Shown one piece after another: positions 32,801 to 40,320 of a stretch of 64,000 bases of DNA. The DNA comes from Zopfochytrium polystomum (lineage: Eukaryota > Chytridiomycota > Chytridiomycetes > Chytridiales > Chytridiaceae). A program made the translations under genes and the position numbers. The first letter of the stretch is position 1, and the number at the start of each line of letters is the position of its first letter. Where the stretch lies: assembly GCA_025765615.1 (NCBI GenBank), contig JAIVFJ010000055.1, forward strand, positions 124,001 to 188,000, in the 5' to 3' direction. The notes under the pieces were generated by a model that saw nothing but the letters and a program-made list of their open reading frames with translations, was not told the origin of the DNA and made no database searches.

Positions 32801-34005
32801 TAGTACCGAAGGCGCATCTGAAGGTAGGCGTACTCCGCTGCCCGCAAGTATCCTTTGTGCTCCATGCTCGATGCAAACATCTCCCCAAACAGCTCATCTG
32901 AGATCTCCACTTGATCTGCTGGCTGAAGAGGCTGAGAGAGGGCCACCTCAATGCGCTTTGTATCATAACCATCATACCGAGGCTGCTGCGTGGCGACAGG
33001 CCGAACCTTTTCCGCCACCGTCTTAGACTTCGTCATGACGTCAAAAGCAAGAGAAGAAACAGCAAGTTGAGCTTCCCCAGTCAAGCCCCCCACAAGCCGA
33101 AGGTCAAGTGCAACTGTGCAAGCGACTGGTACGTGATCAGAGCACCGCCAGCTCATGTGGTGGAACGCCGAAGGGACTCGAATTGACTTTGAAAGCAGGA
33201 TGTAGTCGTACCGCATCCCAAGGTTCAGACGCCGGTCCTGGTAGTACCAAGTGCTGAAGAGAGGTTTGTGAGGGTGAACGTGGCGGAATGCATCCACAAG
33301 GATGGCTGTCATTGCCCGCATCCAGGTTCGCTCCTCGTCACGAAAGCCTGAAGTAATCTTGCTAATGACTTTGGGGTTGATGTCAATGAGCTCCTGCGCC
33401 ACGTTGGTGTCTGCTCCCAAAATTATCTGAAAACCTCGCTGCTGTAGGTCTGAAAGATGAAGGTAGACTCTACGCTGCACGTCCTCCTTATAAGCAATCC
33501 TGTCATCACGCCCCCGACTGGCTGCTGGGAAGTACACGTTGACGAGGACCAAGGTGCCGTACCGAAGCTCCAAATACCGACCCTCTGAAGCAGCAAGGGA
33601 AAGGCCAGGGATTTCGCGGTGCACTTCTGGCAAAAGCCAAGGCAAGCGCTTTCTCACAAGAGTAGCGACACCGCTAGTGCCCTTTCCTTTCACTGAGCCT
33701 ACTTCAAGGGGAAAGTCGGAGACGAAGACTTCAAAAGTAGAAGTGTTGAAATCCAGAACGTCAGAAAAAGAGGCATCACCAAAGCGAGTCTCCTGCAGGA
33801 AAATGACGTCCTGGTGCAAGAGAACCGCCTTCTGCTGATTGTCCAACTTTGGTGCTGCGTTCCTCCAAGAGTTCACATTCCACGTGAAGATGTTGAGAAA
33901 AGTGAGATGGGGTGGATCAGGTGCGAGTTTTTCAGGTAGGGCGCTAGAGCTCGCAGCCTCTAGTGCCCGCGCTGAAAATCCTGACTCTGGGTTTCTGGCT
34001 CCTGA
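29755..34005 (-). CDS. Element B pol: EEP-RT-RNase H-integrase
   Basis: The frame is open from just after a TAA at 34008-34006, about 1416 codons. A GTG at 33876 is not a credible start because it falls inside the first EEP motif; entry by -1 frameshift from gag is likelier. Domains (numbered from 33876): EEP (-7 to 255), RT (430-700; QDLQPLNRV, LPQGFTNSPAHAQ, FVDD 553-556), RNase H (718-840; CDAGPLGEG, ELCALF, ELDASA, ADALSRL), integrase (H944, H951, C982, C985; D1013, D1072, E1107 in RANGVVER), then GDLVLMWDS and LDDRWMGPFIVVE of the C-terminal module. No chromodomain. The last ~30 codons lie in the LTR. Confidence 0.9.
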   Translation of the reverse strand, partial: SGARNPESGFSARALEAASSSALPEKLAPDPPHLTFLNIFTWNVNSWRNAAPKLDNQQKAVLLHQDVIFLQETRFGDASFSDVLDFNTSTFEVFVSDFPLEVGSVKGKGTSGVATLVRKRLPWLLPEVHREIPGLSLAASEGRYLELRYGTLVLVNVYFPAASRGRDDRIAYKEDVQRRVYLHLSDLQQRGFQIILGADTNVAQELIDINPKVISKITSGFRDEERTWMRAMTAILVDAFRHVHPHKPLFSTWYYQDRRLNLGMRYDYILLSKSIRVPSAFHHMSWRCSDHVPVACTVALDLRLVGGLTGEAQLAVSSLAFDVMTKSKTVAEKVRPVATQQPRYDGYDTKRIEVALSQPLQPADQVEISDELFGEMFASSMEHKGYLRAAEYAYLQMRLRYYRKAFSVHLREMGRLRSDLFPPVNIWTIPHEPWNTKDRHQPPLLLEIFTRKITERMGYGMYEHCDGPYSSPWMLVPKKPTIVRLSDGSTKEEQDVRFIQDLQPLNRVAIREAGSPPKIDEISLEAAGHVIYSRIDSMSFFDQITVNPEHRKMTAVRTPVGQISTVGLPQGFTNSPAHAQKVSNIVFFRSGQARPFVDDVVVFSGSKDDLVESDVPGVRRFVVLHADILEELLTRAVNSGLTLHLGKGKTEIAVPSTVGVGVKFSIEGRHIDPKKLKGALRFLPPTSVKEVRQFLGLVQQFRVWIEFFSIICEPFIRLLRKNQPWEWGQPQGEAFQQLKELLSSSPALRSPDYTDLENRPFILTCDAGPLGEGACLAQEDTEGRRYAVGYFSGLWKEGELRYSQIKKELCALFRNLRRIYYLVAGAPRIIVELDASAIRGMLNNPRLSDATMLRWIAYIYTFPVELRTIRGRNNSVADALSRLPQEEVEGDPTLEAEEAAEKAFGSLWALQLDSLEDDPYLMEIARYLDSLELPPNLCLSRRRGFLRDVQKYFLLDSVLFRRQPDGQQPLRVLGRISDQRRAIAECHQGVGGGHFSFEGTYAKVHSRFFWRSHMVSDVRSFVETCEDCQRQSKRTVYEPVVPIMPPATAAMVWYGDLVHMDRASDGRRYIWHLTCALTGWPEACAFRTKSLGPMLKWTIESVFHRFSYPVSITVDGGEWSKTEVDETAKRYGIHLDTTTVSNQRANGVVERSHPILVNAIKKLTRADKSKWPRYLSLGLFAQRVTTTKRGYSPFYLMYGQDPLFPLDFMLESFSVINWRTKMSREDLLAARIRQLERRAEDIQRARTTLSRVRTEAAERQNARHQHQMRSTPLQPGDLVLMWDSTLDNQWGRKLDDRWMGPFIVVESRSGGTYLLRELDGTPLMRPIAGHRLKVFKVRDDPAGLFFDNTPIDPVEADEDSDSELGIVDLALAFRQGTASACRRLLGLSAERSAMGRVDAVLVDSAADELEDFFQTY
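33112..33897 (-). other. EEP (APE-like) endonuclease domain at start of B pol
   Basis: Motifs in order: IFTWNVNSW (catalytic Asn just upstream of the GTG at 33876), IFLQETRFG (E29), LVNVYFP (Y115), LGADTNVAQ (D156, N158), MRYDYILLSK (D224) and WRCSDHVPVA (D247, H248). All expected acidic, Asn and His positions are present. It lies after protease and before RT, a different place from the EEP in G1. Confidence 0.92.
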
Positions 34006-37000
34006 TTATCCCCCTCGTCATCCATGATGTTAGGACGCAGCCGCCGCTTTGCCCTGATGTTGTTCTCAAACTGAAGCGCCAAGAACTTCGCAGAGTGACC
34101 CTCCTCATCCGACCAGGTCACCCATACATCGCCACTGCGGTCATAATCGATCTTCGATGCCGACGCTGCATTGAACGGCCCACCCAAGAGAATCTCCTGA
34201 GACTTCACGCCATTTGGAACAACCCAGAAGAACTGCTTGAAGGTAAGACCACCCTTAGACACTGGTACGTCCGGTATGCACCCAAACAAGGCTGTCTTTC
34301 CCCCTGCAGCGCCGTTCATGATCAAGCGGGTGTCCTGAGAGATTGCCATCCCAGATTGAATCAACGCACTCGCAAGTCTGAAGCTCATGACATTCAGTTC
34401 GGCCCCCGTATCAATCAACCCCCGCCTGACCATGAAGTCGCCAACTGTGATGTTGTTGGCATATAGAAGGGGGAAGGTCTGGTACGCATCTGACTGACGA
34501 TATCGATCGCTAAGATATCCATTTAGATCGTTGCGCGTGCTGCTGTTGAAGTTCCTACCAACTGAGAAGACACGTCGACTCGATCCCCGATCTGCAAATG
34601 TCTCAGCCTGAGATGGATGTGCAAGCATGTTGACATTTGCTTGGCGATCAGCCGCACGTTGCACTGCTGCTGACAGATCAACCTCCCTCAGAAATGGAGG
34701 AAGTTCTGCTGTGTGCTGAGCCACGACTTTCTGATAATTCTTTGGCAAATCTTCGAAGAACTGATGATTTTCTAGGAGAGAGAAGACATTGACCGCAACC
34801 TCTGGGCCGCTCCCCTCTTCCTCTTCCTCTGAACCTGCTTCAGCGCCCATGACCATGGGATCTGCAGCGTCGACTGGCTTCCTCTTTGTCTTCATCCAGT
34901 CCACCAAGGTGCTCTGAGCAACTGAGGAAAGCTGAAGAAATTCGAGGGCTGACATTCGCACTTCCGCCTTTGCCAAGACGTCATGCACCATCTGTGGGCC
35001 GTCAACGTTCACTAAAGGGCCGGCGCGCTCGTACTTGTACTTTGGACGCTTCACCTCAGCTGCGTCATCATACTTCCCTGGCTCTGAAGGTCGAGGATCA
35101 CGCCCAGGAGATGGCTTCTGAACCGAAGGGGGGACTGCAGGAGCCTTCCCCTTGTCACCTGATGGACCTGCCACCGGCAGTGGAGCAGCAGGAAACGAAA
35201 CTTTTGCTGGAGTGGGTGGAGTAGCTGGAGTCGGGGCTGATGGAGCCGCCGGGGTCGTCACAGATGGAGGGGCAGCACGAGAGCGAGTTGTGGGTTGAGC
35301 AGCCTCACGAACCTCCTCTCGACGCTGTCGCCTCTTCTCGCGATCCTCCATGCCATCGTCATCGCGTCCACGCTTCTCTGCAAGAACAGCAGCCTCCACC
35401 ACTGCAATGAAGGGGACAGGCATCATCCCGTACACCGGCCGCAAGACTCCAGCCGACTCCACCATGCGAGCAGCCGAGATTGGTGGCTTGTCCTGAAAAA
35501 ACTCGGCAAGAACGACATCCAAGTCCTTCTCCCGGCCGTAGATTGACACATGCCGAAACCGACCATCTTTGACTGATGGGTCAAACACCATCTGCTCCCA
35601 GCGCTCTGTCTCCGCAGCTGTCAATAGGCTCGAGTTGTCGCTGCTGCTGGACGCAAGTTCAAGAACAATGGCGTTTGCTGAAGCTCCTTTCAACATCGAC
35701 TCCTTCACCACCTGCTGCAAGGTCTTTCCTCCGCCGGACGGCAGGTAAAGTCGCTTCCCAGCTTTGGTTGAGAGGAAGGGTCGATCATTCTCATCAGTAG
35801 AAATCATTACGTCTACCCCGCCGGCAATGTCGTCCTTCAAGACCTGGCAGGAGCGAATGTGGTTGTGGCCGCCATCATCATTGGTAGCACCGCACCAATG
35901 ACACTTGGATGCAGGTCGCTCCTTTGAGGGGGAGCGGGACTCGCTACCACCACCGCCAAAACGCACCGAGGGTCGTTTCTCCGCCACGTTATTGACGTCG
36001 CCAAAAATATCAATGTAAGCCTTAATCGCCATGGCACTTCCATTGAAGTCTGAAGGCTTCAGGGCGTCTGACTTCTTCAGGAAGAGTGTCATCTTCTTGA
36101 ACTCCTCTGTAAGACGGTCCACGTCGTTGTCAGAGACTGGTGCCTTTGGCACAGCTGGCGTCAAGACCTGAGGGGTAGCTGGAGCCATTAGGCCTTTCCC
36201 CTTGAAGCCGCTAGGCACCGCAATGGCCCTCTCCTCAGGAGGAATCGCTGTCGTCGGAGTTGTAGCCAGCGTCCTGAGCTTGCTGACTACTGTGGACGAT
36301 AAGGATGCCCCAGGAACCCTCATGTTGCTCTTAATGACCGCCTTGCTCTGCACGCGACGCTCAAGGTCAAGAATGAACTGCCGCATGCCAAGGTAGTCAT
36401 GAACCAATTGCTTGTTGCGGCTGTCCCAAAAAGCCTTGTGGACTGTCTCCAGGTGATCATCCTGAAGACCGCCAAGGAAATACTCAATGATTTTGTTCTC
36501 AAGCGCCCGAGATGTGGGTGGGATTCGCCGCAGAAGGGTGTCAAACTCGCTGAGGTACGACTCCATGCTTCCATCTGGGTACCCTTCCACCCGAACTCGT
36601 TCGCCGTAAAGCCGAAGGTCTTCGTTGTTGACAACTGTGTCACGAAGAGTGTAGGTGATTCGCATGAAGAGAACAACCTCCTCCTCTGTAACGTCTCGCT
36701 CAGCTGGAGGCCCAGCAGGAGTGGGTCGTGCAGCCCTAGCTAAGTCAGCCGCTGCACGTTGATTTTCCGCTTCCAAGACCAGTCGCACTGTCTCCAAGTA
36801 CGTGTCAAGAGGAGCCGAAGGGTCGGTGCCTGCCGTCCTTGCGCGCCCCAGGTCCGCAAGAGCATTGTCTCTATTTGTCAGAAGTGCCTGGTATTCAGCG
36901 TCTGTTGGAGCGGCTGGAATGACAGGAGCCAGTGGTGGAGGTGGTGGGATGAAACGACGTTGGTCCCAGTGCTCGCGCCACTGCCGGAAGACAGTCCGGT

Positions 37001-37154
37001 TGAACAGGCCGAGAATGACCCGTCCACGCTCAGTTGATGAAGTTATGCCTTGAAGGTTGAGGTATCGTTCTGCATCTTCGAGCCACTCTGTGAGGTTCGA
37101 CCCAGTAAAAGGCTCCGGCCTCTCCTCAATGGAGGTGGTGACTGATCGGTGCAT
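33960..37154 (-). CDS. Element B gag with aspartic protease
   Basis: 1064 codons from ATG 37154, about 40 nt inside the primer-site region. The N-terminus (FTGSNLTEWLEDAERYLNLQ, GLFNRTVFRQWREHW) and YPDGSMESYLSEFDTLLRRI resemble Ty3-type capsid. A CX2CX8HX5C cluster (CHWCGATNDDGG-H) near residue 416 looks like a variant zinc knuckle. A Pro/Ala-rich linker follows (600-700), then the aspartic protease at about 900-1010 with LIDTGAELNVMS (D915). The stop at 33960 overlaps pol, which is in the -1 frame. No internal stops. Confidence 0.88.
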   Translation of the reverse strand: MHRSVTTSIEERPEPFTGSNLTEWLEDAERYLNLQGITSSTERGRVILGLFNRTVFRQWREHWDQRRFIPPPPPLAPVIPAAPTDAEYQALLTNRDNALADLGRARTAGTDPSAPLDTYLETVRLVLEAENQRAAADLARAARPTPAGPPAERDVTEEEVVLFMRITYTLRDTVVNNEDLRLYGERVRVEGYPDGSMESYLSEFDTLLRRIPPTSRALENKIIEYFLGGLQDDHLETVHKAFWDSRNKQLVHDYLGMRQFILDLERRVQSKAVIKSNMRVPGASLSSTVVSKLRTLATTPTTAIPPEERAIAVPSGFKGKGLMAPATPQVLTPAVPKAPVSDNDVDRLTEEFKKMTLFLKKSDALKPSDFNGSAMAIKAYIDIFGDVNNVAEKRPSVRFGGGGSESRSPSKERPASKCHWCGATNDDGGHNHIRSCQVLKDDIAGGVDVMISTDENDRPFLSTKAGKRLYLPSGGGKTLQQVVKESMLKGASANAIVLELASSSSDNSSLLTAAETERWEQMVFDPSVKDGRFRHVSIYGREKDLDVVLAEFFQDKPPISAARMVESAGVLRPVYGMMPVPFIAVVEAAVLAEKRGRDDDGMEDREKRRQRREEVREAAQPTTRSRAAPPSVTTPAAPSAPTPATPPTPAKVSFPAAPLPVAGPSGDKGKAPAVPPSVQKPSPGRDPRPSEPGKYDDAAEVKRPKYKYERAGPLVNVDGPQMVHDVLAKAEVRMSALEFLQLSSVAQSTLVDWMKTKRKPVDAADPMVMGAEAGSEEEEEGSGPEVAVNVFSLLENHQFFEDLPKNYQKVVAQHTAELPPFLREVDLSAAVQRAADRQANVNMLAHPSQAETFADRGSSRRVFSVGRNFNSSTRNDLNGYLSDRYRQSDAYQTFPLLYANNITVGDFMVRRGLIDTGAELNVMSFRLASALIQSGMAISQDTRLIMNGAAGGKTALFGCIPDVPVSKGGLTFKQFFWVVPNGVKSQEILLGGPFNAASASKIDYDRSGDVWVTWSDEEGHSAKFLALQFENNIRAKRRLRPNIMDDEGDNQEPETQSQDFQRGH
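33975..33981 (-). promoter_or_regulatory. Candidate -1 frameshift site gag/pol of B
   Basis: On the minus strand GGATTTT lies in the 46-nt gag/pol overlap, in phase so that GAT-TTT could re-pair one base back. The TAG of gag follows 12 nt later. The heptamer is only partly canonical, and I did not establish a downstream structure. Confidence 0.4.
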
Positions 37155-37192
37155 GGATAATTAGGGCCTTAGTGTATGTGTCCGCCGAAAGA

Positions 37193-37207
37193 CCAACGGT
37201 AGCGCCA
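37193..37207 (-). other. Candidate primer-binding site of B
   Basis: On the minus strand TGGCGCTACCGTTGG starts one base after the 5' LTR end (...CTCACA-G). The TGG start and position fit a tRNA primer site; I could not name the tRNA. Confidence 0.45.
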
Positions 37208-37208
37208 C

Positions 37209-39184
37209 TGTGAGTTGAACGCCCTGCCTCAGCGGTTGGGCACGCGTACAGCAGGCTTCGCAAGGTTGTCCTCCGCTCACAGACAGAGGTGGGGGTTCGA
37301 TGAAATCGGCAGACGTAATGGACTTGGTGTGCGTCTTCGGGTGTGTTAAGCCCCAGGGATACGCACAGACCAGAGGGAGAAACACAAGGTCTTGAGCGGT
37401 GAGAGAGCAGAGATCGATGGCGCTGACGCTTAAGAGCGGCAACTAAAACCGAAGAAGGAAGACTATTCCCAGACTTTGGCACGTGTAAGGAGACCTTCAA
37501 CACGCGGGGAACACGGCAAACTGACAGCACAGTACCTTTGGCACGTGTAAGGAGACCTTCAACACGCGGGGAACACGGCAAACTGACAGCACAGTACCTA
37601 TTCCCAGACCAAATCGTTCTCAATTAGTTAAAACCTCAAAGAAAAAGTCCTTCCACCTTTGGCACGTGTAAGGAGACCTTCAACACGCGGGGAACACGGC
37701 AAACTGACAGCACAGTACCTATGTGCCCAAGTGGAAGTGAAGAAGGGGGGGGTGTAAAGGTGAGAAACTAACAAAGTAGAAGGAGTTGAAGCCAAGATCA
37801 TCACTGAAACAGCAAGACTCACCTATTCCCAGACCAAATCGTTCTGAGAATAGGGAGAGAGGAAGAAGAGAGTATGAAAGAACTTGAAAGAGAGGGTATT
37901 TTGGCACAGATAGGGAGGAGACAGAGAGAGAAAACTTTGACAGGTTTTTGGAAAAAGGTAATAAAACACGTAAAATGACAGCAGGAGCAAGGAGGAGAAG
38001 AGGGGAAGTTGAATGGGTATTTTTGCAGAATTTTAGGACCAAAATTGGTGGAGGGGTGTGGTTTGGCAGGGTATGGGAAAAGAAAATTTAAAACAATTAG
38101 AAAAACACGAAAACACGAACTGGAAAAGGCTTTGAAGGGGGTATGAGAAAGACACCAACCAAAAAGGGATGGGAGAGACATTTCAAAAACAGAAAAAAAA
38201 GAGAAGAGAGACACCAGAAAATTGGAAAGGACAAAAAGAAAAGCACAAATAATTAGAAAAGTGAGAAAGGATTGCGCAGCCAATAACTCTACGAAAACAA
38301 ATGCCCCCACCCTGAAACTTTGAGAGGAGGTAGAAGATTGATAGACCTTTCCAACGAGCCAAAAATCAAGCAAATCCGTTCAGAATTCAGTCAGGGACTG
38401 GCACACAAAGTGGGGAAAAATCGCCACTAATTGGAAGGTGTCGAGTGTGGCCCCAAAAACGTCGATTTTGGCCCCCGTTCACGACCTCGTCACACCTGAA
38501 CGCGCAGAGCTAGCCAGCTGAAATCTTGTATGCAGGTGGATGATGATAAGAAGGACCGACCCTCAAAAGGGCACCCCGAAAAACGAATCCCCCGAATTTT
38601 CGTCGCTGCTGCAAGTGTGCTGATCTAAGTCCATGAAAAATCAACGAAACCACACCAAAATTGGAGTGCAAACTCGAGTAGTGGCTGATATTGAGTGCAC
38701 CAAATATGAGCAGCCTACGATGAAAGCCTGAACCATACGACTCCTTTGTAGGTCACGTGACCCAGCCCTTTGGAGAGATAGGAAACTTTGAAAATTCGCC
38801 GAGATTGGTAGGAGATAGCCACAGCTGCGAAACTCACAGGCGTTTCTCGAGTAGATATAAAGAGTGTGTGTACCAAAAATCAAGAGAATAGGTCGAAAAC
38901 TGACATACTCGTCAAAGTAGTGATGTTTCCGCAATTAATAAAGATGGCCTTGAACTGTCTGGAAAAGTTGGGGAAAAACCGTAGAGTCTCCAAAATATGA
39001 CCAAATGTAACCGAGTGCCCTGGCAAGCTGAGAAAAAATCGACAAAAATCCTCGACTTAATCTGGCCCACACAATCAAATAGCGACCTCAAATTAATAAG
39101 TCTGAAAGAAATCCTCTAATTCGTCGGCTGCAGAATCGACCAACACTGCATCGACCCGACCCATGGCGGACCGTTCCGCCGACA
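37209..39184 (-). repeat. Element B 5' LTR
   Basis: 1976 bp, the partner of 27870-29846. It carries the same 62-bp repeat triplet at 37475-37719. Short ORFs in it duplicate those of the other LTR and include the displaced pol C-terminus. Confidence 0.9.
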
Positions 39185-39188
39185 CCGT

Positions 39189-39888
39189 TAGCATCGCGTG
39201 CAGAAGCGAAATCTCGACTCGATAGCTGTCGTGGGATACTGGCAATGGCGGCATTGAATCCACGGACTGTTGAGAAGTCAACAGGTGCAGAGGGCACGTT
39301 CCGTTGTCGATTGTCGTCAACAGCTCGTTTGGGGCGACGGTTACGTTGTCGATTAGTGTCGCGTGGCGCAGGACCAGCGTGGTCGTCATGATTGGAGTTT
39401 ACGTCATGCATCTCAACGTCCTCAACATTCATACGTCGTTGATCTTCGTGGTGGATCAGATCTTCGTAGTTGATCTGTTCGACTGACTCGTCGGATGTCA
39501 TAGATCGCAATCCAGCTGGACCAGTATCACGGCGGTATTGCTCGAAACTCCATGAGGGGCCGGGTGCGATCTGGTGGTTGTCGGAGTTTCCTTCCGAATT
39601 GGGTGGACGATCTGGGTGATCTGGGTGCCTGGATGCAGCGTAGGTCAACCATCATTATGATGGATGTCGTTGATCTACATACCAGTTGAGTGAGGCATTG
39701 CCACGTCCTCCAGTTCCGCGCATGCGGCGATTACGTGTGCGACCAGAAGGGAAGACTGCTGGGCGATCAGGGTTGAGGCCCTCACGACGAGGAGGCGTTC
39801 GATAGAGCTCGCGATCTGGCGGAGCGGAGGTTGATCGCTGCTGGCGCGCAGGGCCAGCACCGTTGTTGTTGGGGTTGTGTGAAGCCAT
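39189..39888 (-). CDS. ORF-A, 5' part (extra ORF of G1), with intron
   Basis: ATG at 39888 starts MASHNPNNNGAGPAR, a basic, disordered N-terminus with Arg-rich motifs (GRTRNRRMRGTGGRG). A double stop (TAA-TGA, 39652-39657) sits inside a 54-nt GT-AG interval (39629-39682) whose removal keeps the frame. The rest is acidic/basic mixed (EDLIHHEDQRRMNVEDVE, RNRRPKRAVDD) and runs to the B insertion. It continues at 27865. No known domain; an RNA-binding gag-like role is only a guess from composition and position. Confidence 0.6.
39629..39682 (-). other. Candidate 54-nt intron in ORF-A
   Basis: Donor GTATGT, branch-like GGTTGACC, acceptor GCATCCAG on the minus strand. The length is a multiple of three, and the two stop codons of the frame fall inside it. 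Host introns in this window have similar length. Confidence 0.6.
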
Positions 39889-39957
39889 GTCGTTCAAGAT
39901 CACAAACTTTTTGTGACAAAAGAACAAAATGATCCCCCTTTTTATAGAGAGACTGGT

Positions 39958-40031
39958 GGAGCGTGGAAGGGAATCGAACCCACCATGCTCGGATGAATTG
40001 GTCATGTGCATAACCAACTGCACTAGCTTTC
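39958..40031 (-). other. tRNA-like sequence in G1 leader (B box GGTTCGATTCC)
   Basis: On the minus strand GGAAAGC-TA is followed by a perfect D-arm (GTGC-AGTTGGTTAT-GCAC). Later comes GGTTCGATTCC, a consensus B box, and the segment ends ...CCACCA. The anticodon stem (TGACC/CCGAG) and acceptor stem do not pair. It is a degenerate tRNA-derived sequence, not a gene I would call. Confidence 0.45.
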
Positions 40032-40141
40032 CTTAATGTTCCGAAGTTCGGAACTCAGAGGTCCGGAATTCAAACCTTTATTGATCTGTGTGAAAAACAC
40101 AAGTCCTTTGAGCATGTGTGAAAAACACAAGTTCTTTTCTG

Positions 40142-40215
40142 CTGGAGGGAATTGAACCGAGGGTGTCTTCCATCCAAAGAGTTTTCAAAGCCACTGGGAC
40201 ACAAAGGCTTTGAAG
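40142..40215 (-). other. tRNA-like sequence in G1 leader (B box GGTTCAATTCC)
   Basis: A consensus B box with an anticodon-arm-like hairpin (TCTT-TGGATGG-AAGA) upstream on the minus strand. The T-stem and acceptor do not pair well. Same orientation as the other tRNA-like segments of G1. Confidence 0.3.
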
Positions 40216-40271
40216 AAGTGCCACACAACACTGTGTCTACTGTCTTTATCAGAAAAGAAAATGAGACACCC

Positions 40272-40305
40272 ACTTTATTGAGTGTCTCTCTTCTCTCAAT
40301 AAAGT
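40272..40305. other. Perfect 11-bp hairpin next to G1 5' LTR
   Basis: ACTTTATTGAG (40272-40282) pairs exactly with CTCAATAAAGT (40295-40305) across a 12-nt loop, 15 nt from the LTR edge. A C-run (40313-40320) adjoins the LTR instead of a TGG primer site. Confidence 0.6.
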
Positions 40306-40320
40306 TAGGAAGCCCCCCCC

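Larger units (their letters stand above)
27870..39184 (-). mobile_element. Element B: full-length Ty3/gypsy-type element with EEP
   Basis: 11,315 bp with two 1.98-kb LTRs (27870-29846 and 37209-39184) that differ by a single A in a poly-A run as far as I can see. Both end TG...CA and are flanked by CCGT (27866-27869 and 39185-39188). Order on the minus strand: 5' LTR (right), candidate primer site, gag-protease (37154-33960), pol (34005-29755) with EEP, RT, RNase H and integrase, then 3' LTR (left). Both long frames are open. Near-identical LTRs and intact ORFs indicate a young, possibly active copy inserted into G1 ORF-A. Confidence 0.92.

Noticed and set aside
33874..33876. GTG as the start codon of B pol
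   Set aside because: The catalytic Asn of the first EEP motif is encoded just upstream, so translation must enter earlier.
39958..40031. A functional tRNA gene
   Set aside because: D-arm and B box are good, but the anticodon and acceptor stems do not pair.
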